Shown: piece after piece, positions 8,912 through 16,794 of the stretch
Layout: each line of letters begins with the position of its first letter
Position numbering within the stretch: position 1 is the stretch's first letter
Assembly (NCBI GenBank): GCA_020635905.1
Contig: JACJYV010000008.1
Location: forward strand, 1 to 64,000
DNA: 64,000 nt
Source of the DNA: Bacteroidia bacterium
GTDB taxonomy: Bacteria > Bacteroidota > Bacteroidia > J057 > JADKCL01
Direction: 5' to 3'
Notes under the pieces: generated by a model
What the model was told of the DNA's origin: nothing
What the model saw: the letters and a program-made list of their open reading frames with translations, nothing else
Database searches by the model: none
Position numbers and translations under genes: made by a program

Positions 8912-9433
8912 TTATTCGTCGGGGTGCCCGTTTTCGGCAACCTGTCTCAGGACTTCCGCCAGTTCTTCTTCATCTCCGGGAGAAAAGGAGCTGTGCGACC
9001 ACACCACTTCTCCGTCTTTGTTAACCACAAAAGTATGGGGCACATCATTTACCCCCATGGCACGCTTGAAATCCCAGTTTTCGTCAATGTAAACCTCGTA
9101 TTCCCAGCCTTTGCCATTCACAAAGGGAGCCACTTTCTGCTTGTTGCGGGCATCGTCGATTGAAATGGCAATCAGTTTCACCCCGGTTTCTTCCTGCAGG
9201 TCCACATACATTTCGTCGATGGTCATCAACTCCAGGATACAAGGTTTGCACCAGGTGGCCCAAAAGGAAATCACCATGGGTCCATCCTCGTTGGAAAATT
9301 CTGCCGTATTAACTTTCTGACCCTTAAGGTCTTCAATTTTTACTTCAGGCAGGTTGCGCACCGTTCCACTTTGGGCAAAGGCTGCATTTCCTATGAGAAA
9401 TAAGACTGCGGCGAAGAATAAATGCTTTTTCAT
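8912..9433 (-). CDS. TlpA-like exported thioredoxin
   Basis: This 173-residue protein has a signal peptide (cleavage near residue 21, AFAQ) and a thioredoxin fold with the redox motif FWATWCKPC near residues 57-65, the TlpA-type insert IAISIDDARNKQKVAPFV, and the cis-proline-containing strand VPHTFVVNKDGEVV near 137. It probably acts as a periplasmic disulfide reductase. It leads the DUF6029 and Omp28 genes and follows a strong terminator. The CxxC-bearing Omp28 proteins around it are candidate partners (inference). Confidence 0.92.
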   Translation of the reverse strand: MKKHLFFAAVLFLIGNAAFAQSGTVRNLPEVKIEDLKGQKVNTAEFSNEDGPMVISFWATWCKPCILELMTIDEMYVDLQEETGVKLIAISIDDARNKQKVAPFVNGKGWEYEVYIDENWDFKRAMGVNDVPHTFVVNKDGEVVWSHSSFSPGDEEELAEVLRQVAENGHPDE

Positions 9434-9488
9434 GGTTTCAATTTATAGTGTTCGCTTTTACCAAGCAAACCCCGTGCCTGTTTTTGCC

Positions 9489-9544
9489 AAAAAAGATGCC
9501 TGCCATGATTTCCTTTTAGAAAGGATTCAGAGCAGGCATCTTTT
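9489..9544 (-). terminator. Strong intrinsic terminator after the 9555 gene
   Basis: AAAAGATGCCTGC (9491-9503) and GCAGGCATCTTTT (9532-9544) are perfect inverted copies. The inner sequence also pairs partly (TCCTTT/AAAGGA). On the minus strand the stem is followed by U residues. It separates the 9555 transcript from the TlpA-like operon. Confidence 0.85.
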
Positions 9545-9554
9545 CCTGCATCAC

Positions 9555-11609
9555 TTATTTAGAAACTACGATTTTCTGGTTAAAACGACCTTTCTGGGTG
9601 GTCAGGGTCACGAAGTAAACACCGTTGGGGATATTTTGCACGTCGAAGTAAACGCTGTGCTCGCCCGGAGTGTAGGTGCCGCTGCTCAGATCACGAACCT
9701 TTTGTCCCATGGTATTGTACAGGGAGATTTCAGCCGGGGTCAGTTCGTTGAAAGAGAATTTAGCCGTACCAAGGCTGCTGACCGGGTTCGGGAAAACAGA
9801 AACGAAACCTTCTTCCACCACAGGAGTGGCTTCAGTCAGCAGGCCGGCCAGTTTGGCTTCGCCCACATTCAGCACATAACGGTAGTCAAGTTCGTCATAG
9901 TAGTCAGCCACGAAAGCCACCAGGTGAATGTGGCTGGCATTCCAGGAAGGATCGAGGGTGAAGGTGAAGTCCTCGGTGTAAGCCACGTTGGGAGATACCT
10001 CGAAGGGAATGGTACCGCTGGCACCGAAGGCAGTGGTAGGCAAAGCCCGCAGCACGTGACGGTGGATGAAGCCCACGATGGGGTCGCCTGCACCATAGTA
10101 GGTGTGACCAGCCTGGGTGTTGAGATAATTGGTCTGGTTATAGCCCGTGCCTGAACCGGTCACGGAGTCTTCCACCACCATCAGTACAATACGGGCGTCG
10201 CCCATGTGGTAATCCACAAATTCGGCTGTAACCGAAGCATTGACGGTGCGGGTCACAGAGTTATAGGTTGAGCTGATGCCCACGCCCACGGGGGCGATGG
10301 CGTTCATTCGGGTGGCTGTATTGGCAGCCCACTTGGAACGTGAGTGAGGAATTTTGGCTTCCCCGGAAAAATGGTAGCGGTCAATTTGGGCGCCGGGATA
10401 GCTGGTCACTGCATACTCGCTGCGGATGCCTTCGGCAAATTCCATGGCATCACCATCGTGTACTGAGACAGGAATGGCATCGCCACCGTTGGTGTTGTAG
10501 ATGTTTTCCATCACCACTGCGCCATCCGGACACCATCCACACCAGGCTCCCGTAAATTCTTCCAGCAGCACACGTTTGTGGGTGGTGAAGCCATTGGCCG
10601 CCACCATTTGATGATCCAGGGTATCGTTGGCGTGGTTTTCGTCCTGGTTTCCGCCGTTGATGTTGTCAATCCACATTTTTACGGTGGCTTTCTGACCAGC
10701 TACGGCCGTGTAGGGTGAAGAGTGAACGAAGGTGAATCCGCCGCCGCCGGGAGCAATGCTGGCTCCTGTAATGGACTGGGTTACGGTGGAACCGCCGTTT
10801 ACTGAATAGTTCACGTTGAAGGAAGTCAGGGTTACAGGGCCCAGGTTGGCCATGTCGCCGGTCACGCTCACTGCACCTGCATCCACGGTGTATTTCATGG
10901 AAGTGGAGGTTACAGTTACGTCGTAGGTGTTATTGGTGTATTTAAACGTATAAACAACATCATCGCCAGCTCCAATTCCAAGTTCGGTGAAATTGGTGAA
11001 AGGAGCGCCGGGCACCTGGGTGCCTTTGGAACCTGTTGCGTTTTCGCAGCCGATGGTTCCCGTGGTAGCCGCAGGAGCGGTGGTGGCGGAGTAGTCATGC
11101 ACAATGCTGAAGTCACCGCCTTCGTGCAGGCGGATGGTGATGTACACCCAGGAAGAAGTATTGGACTGGGGAGTCATGGACCACCACTGGATGCAGTGGG
11201 TACGGTTGGGGGAAGTGCCGTAGGTCCAGGTGCGGATCTTGTCAGGGTTGCCGCTGGCCGAATTTACATTGAAATCATCCCAAAAACCGTAAATGGCATT
11301 ATTGGGTCCTGCTGCGTTGGGCAGGGTGGTATTGGCAGCCACCGAGGTGGAGGCGCTGTTGTCGAAGGTAATGTAGCCATTATCTGAGGCGTAGTAGCCG
11401 GATACGGAACTGCCGTAGAAGTTCCAGGCAAAAGGCAGGGATTGCCAGGCAGAAAGGACCTCATTTCCGGTGGTCATGATGTCGGTGGCTCCGGTTTGGT
11501 TATAAACGTAGGGAGCCGAGGTGCCTTTTGTTTTGATGAAATAAGCGGACTGCGCAAACAGACCGCTGGTAAGGGTCAGGGCAAGAAAAAAGGTAAAAAA
11601 TTGTTTCAT
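9555..11609 (-). CDS. T9SS-secreted Omp28-related protein with CxxC
   Basis: The 684-residue product has a signal peptide ending FAQS near residue 21, an N-terminal beta-rich region (about 25-220), an Ig-like stretch with TVDAGAVSVTGDMANLGPV, and then an Omp28-type thioredoxin-like domain starting VLLEEFTGAWCGWCPDGAV near residues 345-363. The C-terminus, from VFPNPVSSLG, is a type A T9SS sorting domain ending KIVVSK. It is probably a cell-surface or secreted protein with a redox-active or structural disulfide. It resembles the neighbour at 11715 in its second half, which suggests duplication followed by a change of N-terminal domain. Confidence 0.88.
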   Translation of the reverse strand: MKQFFTFFLALTLTSGLFAQSAYFIKTKGTSAPYVYNQTGATDIMTTGNEVLSAWQSLPFAWNFYGSSVSGYYASDNGYITFDNSASTSVAANTTLPNAAGPNNAIYGFWDDFNVNSASGNPDKIRTWTYGTSPNRTHCIQWWSMTPQSNTSSWVYITIRLHEGGDFSIVHDYSATTAPAATTGTIGCENATGSKGTQVPGAPFTNFTELGIGAGDDVVYTFKYTNNTYDVTVTSTSMKYTVDAGAVSVTGDMANLGPVTLTSFNVNYSVNGGSTVTQSITGASIAPGGGGFTFVHSSPYTAVAGQKATVKMWIDNINGGNQDENHANDTLDHQMVAANGFTTHKRVLLEEFTGAWCGWCPDGAVVMENIYNTNGGDAIPVSVHDGDAMEFAEGIRSEYAVTSYPGAQIDRYHFSGEAKIPHSRSKWAANTATRMNAIAPVGVGISSTYNSVTRTVNASVTAEFVDYHMGDARIVLMVVEDSVTGSGTGYNQTNYLNTQAGHTYYGAGDPIVGFIHRHVLRALPTTAFGASGTIPFEVSPNVAYTEDFTFTLDPSWNASHIHLVAFVADYYDELDYRYVLNVGEAKLAGLLTEATPVVEEGFVSVFPNPVSSLGTAKFSFNELTPAEISLYNTMGQKVRDLSSGTYTPGEHSVYFDVQNIPNGVYFVTLTTQKGRFNQKIVVSK

Positions 11610-11669
11610 TGGGAATGGTATTGGAGAGAAACTTATTTAAGCAGGAAAGATCCCGGGGGACCCAAAGAG

Positions 11670-11702
11670 AAAAAGGCCCGGGAATTCTCCCCGGGCCTTT
11701 TT
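11670..11702 (-). terminator. Strong intrinsic terminator after the 11715 gene
   Basis: AAAAAGGCCCGGG (11670-11682) and CCCGGGCCTTTTT (11690-11702) are perfect 13-base inverted copies around a 7-base loop. It is symmetrical, so it can stop transcription from either side. It lies 12 bases past the stop of the gene ending at 11715. Confidence 0.92.
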
Positions 11703-11714
11703 AACATCAAATTC

Positions 11715-13670
11715 TTATTTGGACAGCACCACTTTGTGGGCTGTTTTCTGTCCGTTGGACTCAATAACGATCATGTAAACGCCATTGGTAGCCTGTACAC
11801 CAGACTGGGTCATTCCGTCCCAAACCAGGCTGTGCAGACCGGCATTCATGCCGCCGTTAGCCAGGGAACGTACTTTTTTACCAAACACGTCATACACGTC
11901 AGCATTTACTTCGCCAGACTTCTGCAGACCGAATTCAACCGTTACTTCAGAGGAAAAGGGGTTGGGATAAACGCCTTTCACGTCCACATTGCGGTCGTCG
12001 CGACCCAGCAGGGTGGAACCAAGAGCGGTTTCGGCAGAGTTGAGAACGGCGCGGTCATTGGCGTCATTGGTATTCACCTGCTGAACCATACCTACCACTT
12101 TTACATTATTTTCGTTGTGGTTGGCGGGCAGAGTCCAGGTGAAGGTATGGGAGAAGGAATCACCCGTTTTGATGGTTCCGGTTACAACACCGGTCTGACC
12201 CCAGGGGCCACCCAGCATTTGACGGAGGGTGTGGTTGTGAACGTAACCAACGATGGGGTCGCCAGCACCAAAGAAGGGGTGGCCGGAGGTTCCGTCGTAG
12301 TAGTTGGTTTGGTCGTAACCATTACCAGTTCCGGTAACACCGTCTTCGATAACCAGTGCATTCAGGCTGAATTCACCTTCAGCAGGACCGAAGAAGTCGG
12401 CCTGAACGGTAACGGAGATTGCACGGGTGGTGTTGTCGAAGGTGGAGTTGGTGATGCTCACAGAGGCAGGCACCAGGTGACCCAGACGTTCGCCACATTT
12501 GGCATCCCACTTGGTACGGGAAATCGCAACTTCGTTTTCGCCTTCAAAGAGGTAGAAGTCAACGGTACCAGTGGGGTAACCGCTGATGTAGGTATCGTTA
12601 AGAGTTTCACCATCGGTGATGGCCATCTGGTCGCTGTTGTGAACAGCCACACCAATCACCCGGGGACGGGCAGCAAGGATGGCATCCATTTTCACTGCTC
12701 CATCGGGGCAGTAGCCACACCATGCACCCGTGTGGTCGGTCAGGATAGAGTACTTAACCGGGGCCAGGGTGAGGGTATTGATGGTTTTGGAGTTCATGTC
12801 GTTGGCAGCGTTCACGTCGGTAACTGCGCCACCGTTGATGTTGCTGATGGTCACCTCGATATCATACACATCAGAAACGGGCATGCTAACAGGAGTGGTG
12901 AAAGAGTAGTTGTAGGTACCGTTGAAACCAATGTTGGTACCGGTAAAATTCTGGGTAACCGTGCTGCCGCCGTTAACCGTGTAGCTCAGGTCAAAAGAAG
13001 TAATGCTGGTGTAACCCAGGTTGCCAATCACACCGCTAACGGTGTGGTTGCCGGTCAGCTGGTAGGTATTACCAGAAACGGTGGAAACCGTGGCGTCCAT
13101 GGGGGGAACTTCATACACGTGAACATCATCAACCGCGAAGCCATCTCCCCAGTTTCCGTTGTCGTTGTGGTGGAAGGCAACCTGAACCGTGGAGGAAGAG
13201 GTGTAAGTGGAGAGGTCAACTGATCCTTCAGCCCAGGTGGGGGTTTGGGCAACGGTCAGGACGGGGGTCCAGGTGGAACCACCGTCAGTGGACACCTCAA
13301 CCGTACCGGTTGATCCGTAGGTACCTGGCTGCACATAAGCAAAGCTCATGGCTACCCCGGTGGAAGCATAGGGGGTCAGGTCCATGGTGGGTGAAATCAG
13401 ATAGTCTTTGTCTGCCACGTTTTGGTTGGTGGAGCTGTTGTCGTGAGCATCGTCGTTGGAAGCGGCATAGCGGGTATGGACATCAATGGGGAAGTAGGAT
13501 GATCCCAGGTTGTTGCCAAATTCGAAACCAACGGAGGGTGTACTCTGAGTTTTGGTCCAGCCCGTCGGAGGGGAACCAGCTTCAAAGTCCTGTGTGAGAA
13601 TTGTTGTCTGCGCTGATACCATTGTACCGAACAGAACCAAGCTTAAGAAGGAAAGTATAAATCGATTCAT
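11715..13670 (-). CDS. T9SS-secreted Omp28-related protein with lectin-like N-terminus
   Basis: The 651-residue protein has a signal peptide (VSAQ near residue 21) and then a MAM/jelly-roll-like domain (about 23-190), with TQDFEAGSPPTGWT, FEVSTDGGSTW-like and GFAVDDVHVYE motifs. A Cys-containing Omp28 domain follows with TDHTGAWCGYCPDGAVKMD near residues 307-325. The type A T9SS sorting domain runs from VYPNPFSSEV to HKVVLSK. Surface location is strongly implied; the ligand is unknown. It ends in a very good terminator, so it is a single-gene transcript. Confidence 0.88.
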   Translation of the reverse strand: MNRFILSFLSLVLFGTMVSAQTTILTQDFEAGSPPTGWTKTQSTPSVGFEFGNNLGSSYFPIDVHTRYAASNDDAHDNSSTNQNVADKDYLISPTMDLTPYASTGVAMSFAYVQPGTYGSTGTVEVSTDGGSTWTPVLTVAQTPTWAEGSVDLSTYTSSSTVQVAFHHNDNGNWGDGFAVDDVHVYEVPPMDATVSTVSGNTYQLTGNHTVSGVIGNLGYTSITSFDLSYTVNGGSTVTQNFTGTNIGFNGTYNYSFTTPVSMPVSDVYDIEVTISNINGGAVTDVNAANDMNSKTINTLTLAPVKYSILTDHTGAWCGYCPDGAVKMDAILAARPRVIGVAVHNSDQMAITDGETLNDTYISGYPTGTVDFYLFEGENEVAISRTKWDAKCGERLGHLVPASVSITNSTFDNTTRAISVTVQADFFGPAEGEFSLNALVIEDGVTGTGNGYDQTNYYDGTSGHPFFGAGDPIVGYVHNHTLRQMLGGPWGQTGVVTGTIKTGDSFSHTFTWTLPANHNENNVKVVGMVQQVNTNDANDRAVLNSAETALGSTLLGRDDRNVDVKGVYPNPFSSEVTVEFGLQKSGEVNADVYDVFGKKVRSLANGGMNAGLHSLVWDGMTQSGVQATNGVYMIVIESNGQKTAHKVVLSK

Positions 13671-13722
13671 AACAAGCCTTTAGATTTAATATAAGAAAAA
13701 CCAAATTAACCGGCCGAATATA

Positions 13723-13730
13723 CAAAATTA
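13723..13730 (-). promoter_or_regulatory. -7 element TAATTTTG for the 11715 gene
   Basis: On the minus strand TAATTTTG fits TAnnTTTG exactly and lies about 52 bases before the ATG at 13670, leaving a leader of about 45 bases. No convincing -33 TTG was seen at the usual distance. Confidence 0.45.
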
Positions 13731-13848
13731 TCCAACCAACTGCACCATTTTCAGCCTTTAAATTGACACGCAATCACTGGTTGTCACACAACGGACAAAA
13801 TTTTTCAGGCCCCCAAAAATTCAACTTCCCTTTTATCCCGGTCTGCCC

Positions 13849-13856
13849 TACCTTTG
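13849..13856 (+). promoter_or_regulatory. -7 element TACCTTTG directly before xseA
   Basis: TACCTTTG fits the Bacteroidota consensus TAnnTTTG and ends four bases before the ATG at 13861. The same octamer precedes the ABC-F gene on the minus strand at 53938. The position implies a leaderless or near-leaderless xseA transcript. Confidence 0.5.
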
Positions 13857-13860
13857 CCAA

Positions 13861-15006
13861 ATGCCCGCAGAAAAAACGGAGTATTCGGTAGGTGAACTCA
13901 CCCATTACATCAAATTTCGGCTTGAACAAGACGAAAACCTGCAGTCTGTGTCCGTCACGGGAGAGATCTCCAACCTGACCCGGCATTCTTCCGGACACCT
14001 CTATTTTACCCTCAAAGACGAAATGGCCTCCCTGACTTCGGTGATGTTCAAGGGGAATGTGATGCAGCATGCGAGCCTGCCCGGTAACGGGGAAAAAGTG
14101 GTGGTCACCGGCGATATCAGTGTGTATCCGCCCCGCGGAAATTACCAGTTTATTGTGCGCACCATGCGCCGGGCCGGGCTGGGCGACCTCCACCAGCAAT
14201 TTCTCGAACTGAAGGCCCGTCTGGAAGCAGAAGGACTCTTTGATCCTGCCCGTAAGAAGGCCCTGCCCCGTTTTCCCCGCAAGATTGGACTGGTCACCTC
14301 TCCCACAGGAGCCGTAATTCAGGACATCATCAATACCCTGCGTCGCCGCTATCCTCACCTCGAACTTGTGGTTTCACCTGCCAAAGTGCAGGGCAGCGAT
14401 GCCGTGCCCAGCCTGGTTATGGCTATGGGGCGCCTGTTGAAGGAACCCGGCGTGGAACTGGTAATTCTGGCCCGTGGAGGAGGATCGCTGGAAGATCTCT
14501 GGCCCTTCAACGAAGAGGGATTGGCACGGGCCATCTACGGATACCCTCTGCCCGTGATCTCGGCCATTGGCCACGAAACTGATTTCACCATAGCCGACTT
14601 TGTGGCAGACAAACGGGCTTCCACCCCCACGGCCGCGGCTGAAATGGCAGTTCCCGAGGAACGGGAGATCCGCGAGCAACTCAATGGCGCGGCCCAGGCC
14701 CTGCAAAACAGCCTGCAGTATTTTATCCACTATCGCCGCCAGATGGTCGACGACTACCAGCGGCGACTTAGTCAGGCCCTGGAAAACAAATTATCCCAGG
14801 CCCGCCAGGAACTCAGCTTGCTGGAGGTAAAGCTGCAGGCGGCCGACATGCGCAAGCCCCTGGCCCAGGGCTTTACCTACACCTTGCTCAACGGGCAGCC
14901 GGTCACCGATCCCGCTCAGTTGAAGGAGGGCGATCAGATCGAAACCATTTTCCAGCGTGGCAAAGCCAGGTCCACGGTGGAATCAACCCAATCCTTTGAA
15001 AATTAA
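13861..15006 (+). CDS. xseA: Exodeoxyribonuclease VII large subunit
   Basis: The 381-residue product is the catalytic large subunit of exonuclease VII, which degrades single-stranded DNA from both ends. The N-terminal OB domain has VTGEISNLTRHSSGHLYFTL near residues 31-50. The central catalytic region has GLVTSPTGAVIQDI near 142, ILARGGGSLEDLWPFNEE near 200 and SAIGHETDFTIADFVADKR near 234. It is at the short end of the family because the C-terminal coiled coil is short, but all conserved motifs are there. The ATG chosen gives the usual start just before YSVGELTHYIK. xseB follows after 4 bases. Confidence 0.96.
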   Translation: MPAEKTEYSVGELTHYIKFRLEQDENLQSVSVTGEISNLTRHSSGHLYFTLKDEMASLTSVMFKGNVMQHASLPGNGEKVVVTGDISVYPPRGNYQFIVRTMRRAGLGDLHQQFLELKARLEAEGLFDPARKKALPRFPRKIGLVTSPTGAVIQDIINTLRRRYPHLELVVSPAKVQGSDAVPSLVMAMGRLLKEPGVELVILARGGGSLEDLWPFNEEGLARAIYGYPLPVISAIGHETDFTIADFVADKRASTPTAAAEMAVPEEREIREQLNGAAQALQNSLQYFIHYRRQMVDDYQRRLSQALENKLSQARQELSLLEVKLQAADMRKPLAQGFTYTLLNGQPVTDPAQLKEGDQIETIFQRGKARSTVESTQSFEN

Positions 15007-15010
15007 GCCC

Positions 15011-15211
15011 ATGGATTCATCCACCTTTTCCCTCGAAACGGCCCTCAACCAACTCCGCGAAACGGTGGAGAAAATGCAGATGAGCAGCCTCAATTTTGAT
15101 GAAAATATCCGTCTGTTCCGGGAAGGGACCGAGATCGTCAAAAATTGCCGCAAATACCTGGATGAATCCGAACTGATGATCCGGCAACTGATCGATGAGG
15201 AAAAGAAATAA
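15011..15211 (+). CDS. xseB: Exodeoxyribonuclease VII small subunit
   Basis: The 66-residue product fits the small subunit in length and sequence: a helical hairpin with FSLETALNQLRETVEKMQ, then SLNFDENIRLFREGTEIVK and a short basic tail. Several small subunits wrap the coiled coil of XseA. The ATG at 15011 is preferred over an in-frame ATG at 14957, which would lie inside xseA and add 18 residues not typical of the family. It is cotranscribed with xseA. Confidence 0.93.
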   Translation: MDSSTFSLETALNQLRETVEKMQMSSLNFDENIRLFREGTEIVKNCRKYLDESELMIRQLIDEEKK

Positions 15212-15331
15212 GGGAAAACCACTTTTTTTTCACGAAATGTGGGGCTCAACTTTGTTACCATTCCCACAAAGAAAACCTTCCATAATTGCACCAGATAAGG
15301 ATTTCAGAAGGATTAAGGGGCAAAACTCTGT

Positions 15332-15339
15332 TACTTTTG
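15332..15339 (+). promoter_or_regulatory. Possible -7 element TACTTTTG upstream of the DUF3127 gene
   Basis: TACTTTTG fits TAnnTTTG and lies 62 bases before the ATG at 15402. A weaker TAATTTTA lies closer, near 15374. No clear -33 element was found, so this is tentative. Confidence 0.3.
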
Positions 15340-15401
15340 GGATAACTTTTCCATTTTTTATTTTGTTAGCTCGCTAATTTTACGGCTCAAACATTAAGCA
15401 A

Positions 15402-15776
15402 ATGAAATTAGAAGGAAAAATCCACGCCGTTTACGACGCACAACAGGTGACCGCCACCTTTAAAAAACGTGAATTTGTGATTGATTACCGTGACAATCCA
15501 CTTTACCCTCAGTACATCAAATTTGAGTGCATTCAGGACAAATGCGACATGCTGGATGCCTATAATGTGGGAGACGAAGTTGAAGTTTCCTTCAACCTGA
15601 AAGGCCGTGAATGGACCAATCCTGAAGGGAAAAAGGTTTATTTCAACACCCTGGATGCCTGGAGAATCTCCCGTCCGGTGGCTGGCGGTAATGGCGACTC
15701 CGCCAATGCCCAGGACCTGCCTGTGTACAATCTCGCGGACATTGCCGCTGAAGACAAGGACGACCTCCCATTCTGA
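15402..15776 (+). CDS. DUF3127 OB-fold protein with SSB-like acidic tail
   Basis: This 124-residue cytoplasmic protein has the DUF3127 pattern: MKLEGKIHAVYDAQQVTATF at the start, then FKKREFVIDYRD, IKFECIQDKCDMLD and VEVSFNLKGREWTN up to about residue 80. The family is a small OB-fold group of Bacteroidota. The rest is a flexible acidic tail ending DKDDLPF, which resembles the DDIPF tip by which single-stranded DNA-binding protein recruits repair enzymes. A role in DNA metabolism is inferred from fold, tail and the neighbouring xseAB. A good terminator follows. Confidence 0.85.
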   Translation: MKLEGKIHAVYDAQQVTATFKKREFVIDYRDNPLYPQYIKFECIQDKCDMLDAYNVGDEVEVSFNLKGREWTNPEGKKVYFNTLDAWRISRPVAGGNGDSANAQDLPVYNLADIAAEDKDDLPF

Positions 15777-15791
15777 GACCAGCCTTCTCAG

Positions 15792-15826
15792 AAAGCCCGG
15801 ACGATTACCTTCGCCCGGGCTTTTTT
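15792..15826 (+). terminator. Intrinsic terminator after the DUF3127 gene
   Basis: AAAGCCCGG (15792-15800) and CCGGGCTTT (15815-15823) form a perfect 9-pair stem around a 14-base loop, followed by further T residues. It begins 16 bases after the stop codon. Confidence 0.88.
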
Positions 15827-15881
15827 GTATCCAGGATTTCCATCCTGCCCCTGATTTCCCGATTATTGTGTAACATTGACC

Positions 15882-16712
15882 ATGAATCCGGACCCATCCC
15901 ATATCGATCCTCACCAACTGATCCAGGGTATTATCCGTACCCTGCCTGCCAGTGAGCAGGAGCGGGTCGGGGAACTGGTGAATTCGGCGGATTCCATTCA
16001 GGTCATTAATCTGTACCGTGAACTGGTGCAACGGTTTCTGAACGAGCCCGCCCTGCAACATGAGGTGATGGAAGGCATCATTTCTCCGGCGGTATCTGGT
16101 CTGCAGCCGCCTCCGGGGCTGTACGAATCAGGGGGCAGGTTTTTTACCAAATGGACCAAAATTGAGTTTGTAGTGGTTCCAGCCGGGGTGTATCAGCTGG
16201 GGGCTGAGGAGGCTGTACTGAGCAAATCGGGGGAAGGTCTGCAGCCCAATCCGGTGCGGGAAGTGAAGCTGGAAGCGCCCTTCTGGATCATGAGCCGGCC
16301 CCTGTACCTGGTCCAGGGGAGCGGCATGGTAGCCCCGGATTCTGATACGGACCCTTCGGGAGATTTTCTGGTGCAGAAAATAGCGGATGCGATTGACCTG
16401 CGGGCTGAGATTGCCGAACTGGAAGACCTGAATCTGGGTTTTCCCACGGGTGATCAGTGGGAAATGGCGGCGCGGGGTACGGACGGTCGTCCCTTGCCCT
16501 GGGGCCGGGCCGGGAGGCTGGGTTTTCTGGATCTCCCCTCCCCCTGTGGCGCCCTGAATATGATAGGGGTTGTACCCCAATGGACGGCTGAGCAGGGTGA
16601 AAGCGGGCAACATATCTTTTGCGGGCACCCTGACTGGCGGCATGCCGCCTGCCGGATGGAGGCCAGGGACAAATTTGTCAAAGCCGGCCTGAGGTTTGTG
16701 GTCTTGCCCTGA
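15882..16712 (+). CDS. Divergent formylglycine-generating-enzyme (SUMF1)-like protein
   Basis: The 276-residue protein has a helical N-terminal region (about 1-70) and a C-terminal region resembling the FGE-sulfatase/SUMF1 fold: IEFVVVPAGVYQLGAEE near residues 92-108, FPTGDQWEMAARGTDGRPLP near 194-213, and SPCGALNMIGVVPQWTA near 226, where typical members have a gene-like PNxxGLYDMxGNVWEW. It has no signal peptide. The FGE copper-site cysteines could not be identified, so it may be a non-catalytic member. ATG at 15882 is preferred to a TTG two codons earlier. Confidence 0.7.
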   Translation: MNPDPSHIDPHQLIQGIIRTLPASEQERVGELVNSADSIQVINLYRELVQRFLNEPALQHEVMEGIISPAVSGLQPPPGLYESGGRFFTKWTKIEFVVVPAGVYQLGAEEAVLSKSGEGLQPNPVREVKLEAPFWIMSRPLYLVQGSGMVAPDSDTDPSGDFLVQKIADAIDLRAEIAELEDLNLGFPTGDQWEMAARGTDGRPLPWGRAGRLGFLDLPSPCGALNMIGVVPQWTAEQGESGQHIFCGHPDWRHAACRMEARDKFVKAGLRFVVLP

Positions 16713-16794
16713 GTGGGCAGATTTACAGAAAAGCCAATAAATCAGTCAGAATTGGTTTCAACCCTCCCCGAATACCTGGTGGTGCCCTTTCAGA

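Noticed and set aside
11442..13223. 593-codon plus-strand frame opposite the Omp28-related genes
   Set aside because: It spans two real genes and a strong terminator on the other strand; composition is that of an antisense frame.
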